Shown piece after piece: positions 1 to 6,199 of a stretch of 7,654 nucleotides of DNA. Positions within the stretch are counted from its first letter, which is position 1, and each line of letters starts with the position of its first letter. The position numbers and the translations under genes are program-made. The notes beneath the pieces were generated by a model that was given only the letters and a program-made list of their open reading frames with translations, did not search any database and was not told the origin of the DNA. This DNA comes from Proteobacteria bacterium UBA6920 (GTDB taxonomy: Bacteria > Pseudomonadota > Gammaproteobacteria > SG8-11): assembly GCA_002448875.1 (NCBI GenBank), contig DKAS01000078.1:14998-22651 (forward strand), in the 5' to 3' direction.

Positions 1-345
1 GCCGACGAGGTGCGCAAGCTGGCGGAACGCAGCCGTGACTCGGCGCAGGAAATCAGCACGCTGGCCGCGCAAAGCGTCAAGGTGGCGGAACACGCCGGCA
101 AACTGCTCATGGCCATGAATCCCAGTATTCAGAAAACGGCGGGTCTGGTGCAGGAAATTACCTCGGCTTCCGAGGAGCAGATGGTCGGGGTGAGTCAGGT
201 AAACGCCGCCATCGCCCAGTTGGAATCGGTGGCCAGGGCCAACGCCATGACCTCACAGGAGCTGGCGGACACCTCGGCCAAGGTTAATACCCAGACCCGT
301 GAGCTCAGCGACGTTGTTGGATTTTTCAGGCTGGAAGCCAGCTGA
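1..345 (+). CDS. Methyl-accepting chemotaxis protein, C-terminal fragment
   Basis: This is the last 114 codons of a chemoreceptor; the start lies outside the window, and the frame is open from base 1. The first residues, ADEVRKLAERS, belong to the highly conserved tip of the cytoplasmic signalling hairpin, where receptors contact CheA and CheW. The descending helix follows. It includes the ITSASEEQ stretch that in this family carries a glutamate methylation site for CheR and CheB, and the protein ends with the common FFRLE tail. The fragment shows no ligand-binding domain, HAMP domain or membrane segment, so the stimulus cannot be told. It could feed flagellar chemotaxis or a pilus-type Chp system. 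The 144 bases after its stop hold no gene and no classical terminator that I can see. Confidence 0.95.
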   Translation, partial: ADEVRKLAERSRDSAQEISTLAAQSVKVAEHAGKLLMAMNPSIQKTAGLVQEITSASEEQMVGVSQVNAAIAQLESVARANAMTSQELADTSAKVNTQTRELSDVVGFFRLEAS

Positions 346-349
346 AAAA
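322..349. repeat. Inverted repeat across the receptor gene stop codon
   Basis: TTTTTCAG at 322-329 is the reverse complement of CTGAAAAA at 342-349. Inside them CTGG (331-334) pairs with CCAG (338-341) around an AAG loop, with a single bulged G at 330. This gives a 12-pair stem containing the TGA stop at 343-345. On either strand the T-run lies 5' and the A-run 3' of the stem, which is the wrong polarity for an intrinsic terminator. Part of it encodes the conserved FFRL tail, so some of the symmetry may be chance. Confidence 0.5.
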
Positions 350-489
350 CCGGCGCTGTATTTAACGCACCTGGCGGAGCTGCGCACCGTGGCAATGTTC
401 GGTGTGAACAAAGAGTTCGACGGAAATAGTCGGGGCCTCGCGTGTAGAGCGGGTCTGACGCGGCGGCTAGTGCAGGAAGAATTCGTGTT

Positions 490-2583
490 TCAACCTTCGT
501 CCTTGGCGGTGAAATCGTAAATTAACTCGGTGTTGGGTGGTTGCAGGTAGTTGCCCTGGATGAAGTTGACGCCGTATTGCCAGAGCAGGGCCAGGGTGTT
601 GGGATCTTGCACATGGGAGGCGATGGTTTTGCGTTTTTCGGCGATGCCGCGTTCGGCGATGGTCTTGACCAATTCGAGTTTTTTCTCATCCGACAGCATG
701 GACGACACCAGGGGGCCGGCAATCTTCAGATAGGCGGCGTCCAGGTGTTTGAGGTAGCTCAGATTGTCCGATTCCGAGCCCACGTGGTCGATGGCGAACA
801 GGCAGTGCAGCTGCTTGAGGCCGGCGACAAAGGTTTTGGTTTCCTTCAGCGCGGCCAGCACGTGCGGTTCGCTGGCTTCGAATACCATGCAGTCCCCGTG
901 CAGACGCGCCGCTTTCAGCAGTTTGCTGATCCACACCAGCAAGGTCTGGTCCTTGAGGGAGTCCAGGGACAATTTGACGAAGAAACGCAGGTCGGCGTTT
1001 ACGTTGCGCTTCTGCACCAGCACCTTGGCGCATTGCCGTATGACCCAGCGATCTATTTCCCGCATCAGGCCCGCCTGCTCCGCCGGGCCGAGAAATTCGC
1101 TGGGCGCGACATCACCGCCGGTGGCGTTCTTCAGGCGCAGCAGAACTTCGTATTTTTCGCCTGGTTCGGCGTGCAGGCTGACGATGGGCTGGTAAGCAAG
1201 ACGAAAACTGTCCTTCTGCAACGCGTTGCGCACCAGTTGTATCCATTTGCGGTCTTCCTCATTGCGCGCCATCTCGTCCTCCACCGAGTGCATGTGCATG
1301 CGGTTGCCGCCGTCTTTTTTAGCGCGTTTGCAGGCGATGTCGAGAAAATTGAGCACCGCCTTGGTGGTGGTTGATTTTTCGGTAAGGCGGTAGACGCCTA
1401 TGCTGCAGGTGGAGGTGATGGACTGCCCCTCGATTTCGAAAATATGATTTTCCGCCGCCTTGCAGATGGTGGCCGCCATTTTCTGAATGTTTTCCAGATC
1501 CTTCTTGCGATAGAGAATGATGAATACGTCGCCGGCATAGCGTGCCGGGACATCATCGGCGTTGACGCATTTTTTCAGGATAGTGGCGAAATCGCTCAAT
1601 ACCAGGTCGGCTGATGCCGGTCCCAGGGTCTCCTGCAGTTTGTTGAACTGATCCAGCTCCACTTGCAGCAGGGCGCAGTTGCTCGCCTTGTGCGCCATCA
1701 CCGCTTTCAGGGTTTGCTCCAGCTCCTCCACGAAATGGCTGCGATTGTACAGGCCGGTCACCAGATCCTGGCGCTTGAGCGCGTCAAGTTCTTTCTGCAG
1801 CTCGGCATTGCCTTCTTTGGCCGTGTTACGGATGATGATCTGGGTGCAGGCTTCACCTTCGATGGCGGCGGGGGCGAATTCCATTTTCGCCGAGAAGGAG
1901 TCGCCATTCTGGGTGACGGCCTTGAATTCGAAAGCCTTTTCGGGATTTTCACCTTTGCTCAGGTGTTTGAGTATGTCCTTGAAGTGCTTCTGGTCCTCCC
2001 CCGAAATCATGTCCATGATGGGAATGCTTTCCACGTCTTCGGCGTGTTCGTAGCCGAACATTTCAAGATAGGAGTGGTTGACGTAGATATGCATGCCTTC
2101 ATGCAGGTAGGCGATGGCATCGCGCGAACTTTCCATCAGCGCGCGATTGCGTTTCTCGCTTTCCATGTACATGGTTTTCGTCAAGCGGTGGCCGCGGCGT
2201 TCGCGCAAGTCGGCCAGTTCGCGGGCGATGACCAGCAGCAGCAGTTTCTGGCTGGTTTCCGATACCACGTCCCGCGCCCCGGCTTCCAGCAGTTGCACTG
2301 CCTGTTTGTCGTCGACCTGGGGCACGGTGACGATCATCGGCAGATCCTTGCCGGATTTGGCCAGCATTTCCAGGGCTTTGAGTGCCGTCAGGTGCTGGGT
2401 CTTGGGGGCCGCCAGCACCAGATCGAAATTGTCCGCGGTCAGCGCCTGCTGCAGATCGGCGTCGGTTTCGGCATTGGTAACGCGCACCGGATAGCCGGCG
2501 TTGCGCATCATGCTGGCGAGCATCTCCGACTCGTTGGCGGAAGAGCGCAAGGTCAGCAATTTTACTACATTACTTTTTTCCAC
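490..2583 (-). CDS. fimX: FimX-like REC-PAS-GGDEF-EAL c-di-GMP effector, degenerate
   Basis: This 697-residue protein is probably a c-di-GMP sensor rather than an enzyme. Domain order is a receiver-like domain (about 1-125, with no Asp at the usual phosphorylation site; the strand reads FDLVLAAP), PAS (about 145-255), GGDEF (about 268-430) and EAL (about 440-690). The GGDEF motif is AGDVF (350-354), with no RxxD inhibitory site before it. The EAL motif is EVL (479-481). Several metal and catalytic positions are changed: the usual Asn is Lys537, DD is Asp599-His600, and AEGVET is ASHVQD (655-660). Residues that hold the ligand in EAL domains, such as Gln465, Arg483 and Asp511, remain. P. aeruginosa FimX has the same domain order, a similar length and also an EVL motif; it promotes type IV pilus assembly and twitching. 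The start is GTG, with an AGG five bases upstream. The preceding gene ends 33 bases before it, so co-transcription is likely. The family call is firm; the pilus role is inferred. Confidence 0.85.
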   Translation of the reverse strand: MEKSNVVKLLTLRSSANESEMLASMMRNAGYPVRVTNAETDADLQQALTADNFDLVLAAPKTQHLTALKALEMLAKSGKDLPMIVTVPQVDDKQAVQLLEAGARDVVSETSQKLLLLVIARELADLRERRGHRLTKTMYMESEKRNRALMESSRDAIAYLHEGMHIYVNHSYLEMFGYEHAEDVESIPIMDMISGEDQKHFKDILKHLSKGENPEKAFEFKAVTQNGDSFSAKMEFAPAAIEGEACTQIIIRNTAKEGNAELQKELDALKRQDLVTGLYNRSHFVEELEQTLKAVMAHKASNCALLQVELDQFNKLQETLGPASADLVLSDFATILKKCVNADDVPARYAGDVFIILYRKKDLENIQKMAATICKAAENHIFEIEGQSITSTCSIGVYRLTEKSTTTKAVLNFLDIACKRAKKDGGNRMHMHSVEDEMARNEEDRKWIQLVRNALQKDSFRLAYQPIVSLHAEPGEKYEVLLRLKNATGGDVAPSEFLGPAEQAGLMREIDRWVIRQCAKVLVQKRNVNADLRFFVKLSLDSLKDQTLLVWISKLLKAARLHGDCMVFEASEPHVLAALKETKTFVAGLKQLHCLFAIDHVGSESDNLSYLKHLDAAYLKIAGPLVSSMLSDEKKLELVKTIAERGIAEKRKTIASHVQDPNTLALLWQYGVNFIQGNYLQPPNTELIYDFTAKDEG

Positions 2584-2616
2584 GTTCGCCTGCGCTCCAG
2601 TTGCGGGTTTGAAGTC

Positions 2617-4449
2617 TCACAGTGTTTTCCACACGCCGTCGAATTCCTGCTCCAGCTGCCCGTTGTCGTTATCGTCTTGCCGGGCAGTGACTTTATCGCG
2701 ATGGGTTTCCTCGAATTCGTACTGGGCGATGGCGCCCGTGGAATCCACCATGGCAGTCAGCTTGATCGGCACGGTTTTGCCGTGATAGTACAGTTTCAGG
2801 GTACGGCTGGCGTCGATCAGGGCCGGCAGTAGCAGTGTTTCCGCCTGATCTATCGCCTTGATTCTGGGCAGCAGCAGGGCGCGCTGCACGTCGCCGGCCT
2901 CCTTGCCCTTGACTTTACTGCGGATGCCGGCGGCCATGGCGTAAGGCGCCAGTTTCTCCACCCCCAGTTCGACTTTTTCCCGGGTGGTGTTTTTGATCCA
3001 GCGGATCAGGCCCACACTCCAGGGCAGATTCTGTTTCGCGTCGCCGCCGCGAATCACCACCAGTTCCCCTACCTGAATATTGAGCGGTGGTTTCTTGCCT
3101 TCCCAGGGAATCCACACCAGGCGGTAACCGGTGGCGCTTTCGTCGACGCTGACGCAGGCATGTATTTCGTAGTGTGCGTCGGGCTCGGCGCCGCGATCGA
3201 TGAGCGAGCCTTCGATGGTCTGACTGTCGAAATCTATGTTGTAGTCGGCCTCATGCGCCGCGATGGTGTAGCTGGGGTTCCAGATATCGATATTGTGCGG
3301 CACAGCGGCGCCGGATTTGAAGCGCGACTTGATTTCGAACATGCCGGAGTCCGTCGGCCGGAACGGACGATTGGTGGCATTCTCCACCGGTTCGCGGCGC
3401 TGCTCCGCCTCCAGCAGGAAATGGTGCGCGGCGCGCAGGCCGATGGCGAGATCGACATTGCCCTGGGTATGGGAGCGGGTAAAATGCCGTTTCGCGCCGC
3501 CACTCCAGGTGAACAGCAGCTGGTGCAGGGTATGCGGTGCCAGCAGCTTCAGTTGTTGCAGGGCGTCCTTCGCGCCAAACGAGCGGGTGTAGGTGCCGGC
3601 GTGCTCGCTGATGTATTGCAGCATGGGGGTCAGCTCCAGCAGGCGCAGCCACTGGTTGTCCGCGCCTTCCGGCATGGCATTCAGATCGGGCGGCGTCGCG
3701 CTTGCCAGATCGACAACGACCACGCCTTCAGCCGGAGTAGAGCCGTAGGGGGTAAGTCTGGCCTTGGCCGTCCATTCGAGCAGCAGTTCGTGGATCTTGA
3801 TGATATCCGCCTGGCGCAGCCGCGCCGGATTGGTCAGATGCAGCAATACGCTGCGCAGATAATGTTGTTCGATATTCGATCCGGCTGCGCGCAGTTCCCC
3901 CAGGTGCAGTTTCTGCTGCTCGGCGTAACGATACAGGCCGTGCAACTCCTCCCAGATGGCGGCCGGCGGCGGCGTGTACACCAGGTAGGAGCGCAGCAGC
4001 ACCCTGCCCAGATGTTCACAGCAGCGCAACAGCGTCAGGTGAAAGGTGTGTTTGTCGATTTTCCCGGCCTTGCCGCTGAGGCGATTGTTGATGATGATCT
4101 TGTAGCCGACGGCCATTTCACATTCCAGCTCGCGGGCCAGCAGCGCAATGTGCTGTTTCTTTTCCGGCAGGGGGAAGGCCAGTCCCAGATAATGTTTGGA
4201 GAGCGCCTGATAAATGAATTCGCCCGGTTCGCGGCACAGCTCCAGAATACGGAAGCGGTCGGCATCGGCAATCTCGACCCGATTGAGCTCGCGCAGGAAT
4301 TTGAAATACATGCGCGCGCACTCGCCGGTATTGGCGCGCGGCAGTTGCTGCAGCCATTTCTCCACGGCCTTGGGTCGCGCATCCAACTGCTGTGGATCCA
4401 GCGGATGCCTTGCCGGCGTGTGTAAAGAAATCGTGTCGGCCTTGCCCAC
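2617..4449 (-). CDS. Conserved protein with PilZ-like C-terminal region (PA4958-like by position)
   Basis: The function of this 610-residue protein is unknown. Residues 1 to about 350 look largely alpha-helical and match no domain I recognise; there is no signal peptide or clear membrane segment, so it is probably cytoplasmic. About 425-505 resembles a PilZ beta-barrel: DESATG (436-441) fits the DxSxxG motif, followed by a QVGELVVIR strand (459-467), WSVGLIRWI (477-485) and VELGVEKL (493-500). The RxxxR motif that normally precedes DxSxxG and grips c-di-GMP is absent; only Arg419 lies in the preceding 30 residues. A further mixed segment (about 520-585) and an acidic tail (about 591-604) follow. 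The start is GTG, with a GGGG stretch three bases upstream as a weak ribosome site. It sits 33 bases upstream of the fimX-like gene, so a shared transcript and related role are likely. From memory, P. aeruginosa has a hypothetical gene (PA4958) in the same place beside fimX. It contains Pro-Pro-Pro at 160-162. Confidence 0.8.
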   Translation of the reverse strand: MGKADTISLHTPARHPLDPQQLDARPKAVEKWLQQLPRANTGECARMYFKFLRELNRVEIADADRFRILELCREPGEFIYQALSKHYLGLAFPLPEKKQHIALLARELECEMAVGYKIIINNRLSGKAGKIDKHTFHLTLLRCCEHLGRVLLRSYLVYTPPPAAIWEELHGLYRYAEQQKLHLGELRAAGSNIEQHYLRSVLLHLTNPARLRQADIIKIHELLLEWTAKARLTPYGSTPAEGVVVVDLASATPPDLNAMPEGADNQWLRLLELTPMLQYISEHAGTYTRSFGAKDALQQLKLLAPHTLHQLLFTWSGGAKRHFTRSHTQGNVDLAIGLRAAHHFLLEAEQRREPVENATNRPFRPTDSGMFEIKSRFKSGAAVPHNIDIWNPSYTIAAHEADYNIDFDSQTIEGSLIDRGAEPDAHYEIHACVSVDESATGYRLVWIPWEGKKPPLNIQVGELVVIRGGDAKQNLPWSVGLIRWIKNTTREKVELGVEKLAPYAMAAGIRSKVKGKEAGDVQRALLLPRIKAIDQAETLLLPALIDASRTLKLYYHGKTVPIKLTAMVDSTGAIAQYEFEETHRDKVTARQDDNDNGQLEQEFDGVWKTL

Positions 4450-4471
4450 GTTCCCCGTCCAGTTTGTTAGC

Positions 4472-4505
4472 GTAAAAAAAATTTTTATATTACAACTGGA
4501 TATAT
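4472..4505 (-). promoter_or_regulatory. AT-rich block, candidate promoter of the PilZ-like/fimX-like pair
   Basis: This 34-base stretch contains an A8-T5 run followed by TATAT and stands out sharply from the GC-rich surroundings. It lies 23 to 56 bases upstream of the GTG start of the 610-residue gene, in the 101-base gap after epmB. On the minus strand it offers TATAAA and TAATAT as -10-like hexamers, but no convincing -35 at standard spacing. An A-tract of this kind could also be an UP element or a protein-binding site. Promoter identity is inferred from position and composition only. Confidence 0.3.
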
Positions 4506-4508
4506 CGT

Positions 4509-4522
4509 CTGGCGGGCGCCAG
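4509..4522. repeat. Short perfect inverted repeat after epmB
   Basis: CTGGCG at 4509-4514 and CGCCAG at 4517-4522 form a perfect palindrome with two central bases. It lies 29 bases past the epmB stop on the minus strand. No T-run follows in that direction, so it is at best a weak terminator or an operator-like site upstream of the 610-residue gene. Confidence 0.35.
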
Positions 4523-4550
4523 GCTTTAGTTGCCGGGTAAACGATAAGAA

Positions 4551-5573
4551 TTAAATGGGAAAAGGGGATTTGTGTGGCTGTCCCGGGATTTCCTCGACAA
4601 AGCGGGGCAGCAGGTAACCTGGCAGCAGGGCGCTCAGCTGGCGATAGAGCGTGGCGGCCCGGGCCGGCGCCACCTGAAAATGGGCGGCACCGCTGACTTT
4701 GTCCAGGGCGTGCAGGTAGTAGGGCAGGACCCCCCGCTGGAACAGGGCATAACTCAACTGTGCCAGGGTGGCGGCTTCATCATTGACGGAACGCAGCAGC
4801 ACCGATTGATTCAACAAGGTAAAACCGGCCTGACGCAGCCGTTGCAATGGCGCCGCATCGAGCTCCGAAAGCTCCTGCGGATGATTGACGTGCAGCACCA
4901 TGACCCGGTTCAGGCGGCTTGCCTTGAACAGGTTGCAAAATGCCTGGGTTATGCGGTCGGGTATGACCGTGGGAATACGGGTGTGCAGGCGCAGGGTAGT
5001 GACATGGGGGATGGCCTCCACGCCCCGGATCAGGCTACCGAGCCGGCTGTCGGCCAGGCTCAGGGGGTCGCCGCCACTGAGGATTACCTCGTTTATAGAG
5101 GGGTCTAATTCGATCTGACGCAGCGTGGCCATCAGATCCTGGGCGCGGCTGGCGGCCTGCGGGTAGGGGAAATGGCGGCGAAAGCAATACCGGCAGTGCA
5201 GCGCGCAGGCCCCGGTGGTGACGATCAGGACCCGGCCATGGTATTTGTGCAACAGACCCGGTTGGGTGGCTGCCGCCAGGTCACCCACCGGATCGCTGGA
5301 AAATCCCGGGATTAAGGCCGTTTCCGCCGTACTGGCCAGCACTTGCAGCAGCAAGGGGTCGCGCGGGTTGCCACGCTGCATGCGCTGGGTCCACACGCGC
5401 GGTACCCGCAGGGGAAACGCGCTGTCCTGCAGCAGGGGCACCGGCAGCGCCGCCGGATCCAGGTCCAGGAGCTGGCACAGGGTGCGGGCGTCGTCGATGG
5501 TGTCGGCCATTTGTTGCTGCCAGCCGGGGCGGGGGGTGTGCAAATGCATCATGGTGTGCGGTATGATACGCAC
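4551..5573 (-). CDS. epmB: EF-P beta-lysylation protein EpmB (lysine 2,3-aminomutase-like)
   Basis: EpmB is a radical SAM, PLP-dependent enzyme that turns (S)-alpha-lysine into (R)-beta-lysine, which EpmA loads onto EF-P. The 340-residue length is close to the E. coli protein. The iron-sulfur cluster motif CxxxCxxC is Cys123, Cys127 and Cys130 ([15 protein letters not shown]). SGGDPL at 166-171 is the usual radical SAM glycine-rich stretch, and Lys292 in [10 protein letters not shown] is the expected PLP lysine. [12 protein letters not shown] and LLNQSVLLR are also strongly conserved with E. coli. The gene is divergent from efp, with 56 bases between the starts. The chosen start is GTG, and no Shine-Dalgarno sequence is visible. 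ATG codons at residues 8 and 9 are alternatives, and with them the protein would begin close to the E. coli start. The longer form overlaps the putative efp promoter. Confidence 0.95.
   Translation of the reverse strand: MRIIPHTMMHLHTPRPGWQQQMADTIDDARTLCQLLDLDPAALPVPLLQDSAFPLRVPRVWTQRMQRGNPRDPLLLQVLASTAETALIPGFSSDPVGDLAAATQPGLLHKYHGRVLIVTTGACALHCRYCFRRHFPYPQAASRAQDLMATLRQIELDPSINEVILSGGDPLSLADSRLGSLIRGVEAIPHVTTLRLHTRIPTVIPDRITQAFCNLFKASRLNRVMVLHVNHPQELSELDAAPLQRLRQAGFTLLNQSVLLRSVNDEAATLAQLSYALFQRGVLPYYLHALDKVSGAAHFQVAPARAATLYRQLSALLPGYLLPRFVEEIPGQPHKSPFPI
5538..5567 (+). promoter_or_regulatory. Candidate sigma-70 promoter of efp
   Basis: TATGAT at 5562-5567 matches the -10 consensus at five of six positions. 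GTGCAA at 5538-5543 is a weak -35, 18 bases upstream. Transcription would begin near 5574, giving a leader of roughly 55 bases before the efp ATG. The element lies inside the 5' end of epmB if epmB uses its GTG start. The -10 is good; the -35 is poor. Confidence 0.4.
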
Positions 5574-5601
5574 TTTTACGACAGCAAGGTCGAATTTTTA
5601 C

Positions 5602-5616
5602 CGGGGCGGCGCCCCG
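5602..5616. promoter_or_regulatory. GC-only hairpin in the efp leader
   Basis: CGGGGC (5602-5607) and GCCCCG (5611-5616) form a perfect six-pair, all-GC stem with a three-base GGC loop. It ends four bases before the efp ribosome binding site. In the efp mRNA it could affect ribosome access or transcript stability. As DNA it also lies just upstream of epmB on the other strand and could be an operator. The stem is plain in the sequence; its role is inferred. Confidence 0.5.
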
Positions 5617-5620
5617 CAAC

Positions 5621-5624
5621 AGGA
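5621..5624 (+). promoter_or_regulatory. Ribosome binding site of efp
   Basis: AGGA stands five bases before the ATG at 5630, which is good spacing. It fixes that ATG as the efp start, in agreement with the conserved MANYGSND N-terminus. Confidence 0.75.
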
Positions 5625-5629
5625 ACTCC

Positions 5630-6199
5630 ATGGCTAACTACGGCAGCAACGATCTGAGAAGCGGCTTGAAAATCATGTTGGACGGCGATCCGTACAACGT
5701 ACTCGAATGCGAATTCGTCAAGCCGGGCAAGGGGCAGGCCTTTACCCGGGTAAAGGTGCGCAATCTGAAAACCGGACGGGTGGTGGACCGTACCTTCAAA
5801 TCCGGTGAATCGGTGGAAGGCGCCGATGTGGTGGATACTGATATGCAGTACCTGTATTACGACGGGGAACTGTGGAATTTTATGCACCAGGAAACCTTCG
5901 AGCAGGTGACCGCCGATGAAAACGTCATGGGCGACGCCGCCAAGTGGATAAAGGAGCAGGACAGCTGCATGGTCACTCTCTATAACGGTGTGCCGATCGC
6001 CGTGACGCCGCCCAATTTCGTGGTGCTGAAGATCACCGATACCGATCCGGGCGTGCGTGGCGATACCGCCAGTGGCGGCGGCAAGCCGGCCACCCTGGAA
6101 ACCGGTGCCGTGGTGCGGGTGCCCTTGTTCATCGAATCCGGGGAGTTGATCAAGGTCGACACCCGCTCCGGCGAATACGTCTCCCGCGCCAAGGAATGA
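5630..6199 (+). CDS. efp: Translation elongation factor P
   Basis: EF-P binds between the ribosomal P and E sites and speeds peptide bond formation when ribosomes stall on consecutive prolines. The 189 residues align nearly end to end with E. coli EF-P: an N-terminal KOW-like domain with [10 protein letters not shown], the middle OB domain ([16 protein letters not shown] onward, including VTPPNF) and the C-terminal OB domain with [22 protein letters not shown] and the closing [10 protein letters not shown]. The modified residue is Lys34, at the tip of the PGKGQ loop. Lysine at this place, with epmA and epmB adjacent, points to beta-lysylation, not the arginine rhamnosylation used by Pseudomonas EF-P. 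Its stop overlaps the epmA start by four bases. No epmC hydroxylase gene is in the window. Confidence 0.98.
   Translation: MANYGSNDLRSGLKIMLDGDPYNVLECEFVKPGKGQAFTRVKVRNLKTGRVVDRTFKSGESVEGADVVDTDMQYLYYDGELWNFMHQETFEQVTADENVMGDAAKWIKEQDSCMVTLYNGVPIAVTPPNFVVLKITDTDPGVRGDTASGGGKPATLETGAVVRVPLFIESGELIKVDTRSGEYVSRAKE

Noticed and set aside
346..489. Possible small gene or RNA in the gap after the chemoreceptor gene
   Set aside because: No ribosome site, no convincing short frame and no stable hairpin beyond the repeat at its left edge.
541..1374. 277-codon plus-strand open frame opposite the fimX-like gene
   Set aside because: It lies fully antisense to a clearly conserved EAL/GGDEF protein. Its translation is rich in Gln, Phe, Val and His, typical of the complement of GC-biased codons, and has no recognisable domain.
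1663..2832. 389-codon plus-strand open frame
   Set aside because: It is antisense to the fimX-like gene and the end of the PilZ-like gene. Its composition is that of a shadow frame, and it has no plausible motif.
3160..4425. 421-codon plus-strand open frame
   Set aside because: It is antisense to the 610-residue gene, whose own frame carries the PilZ-like motifs. Long antisense frames are common in GC-rich coding DNA.
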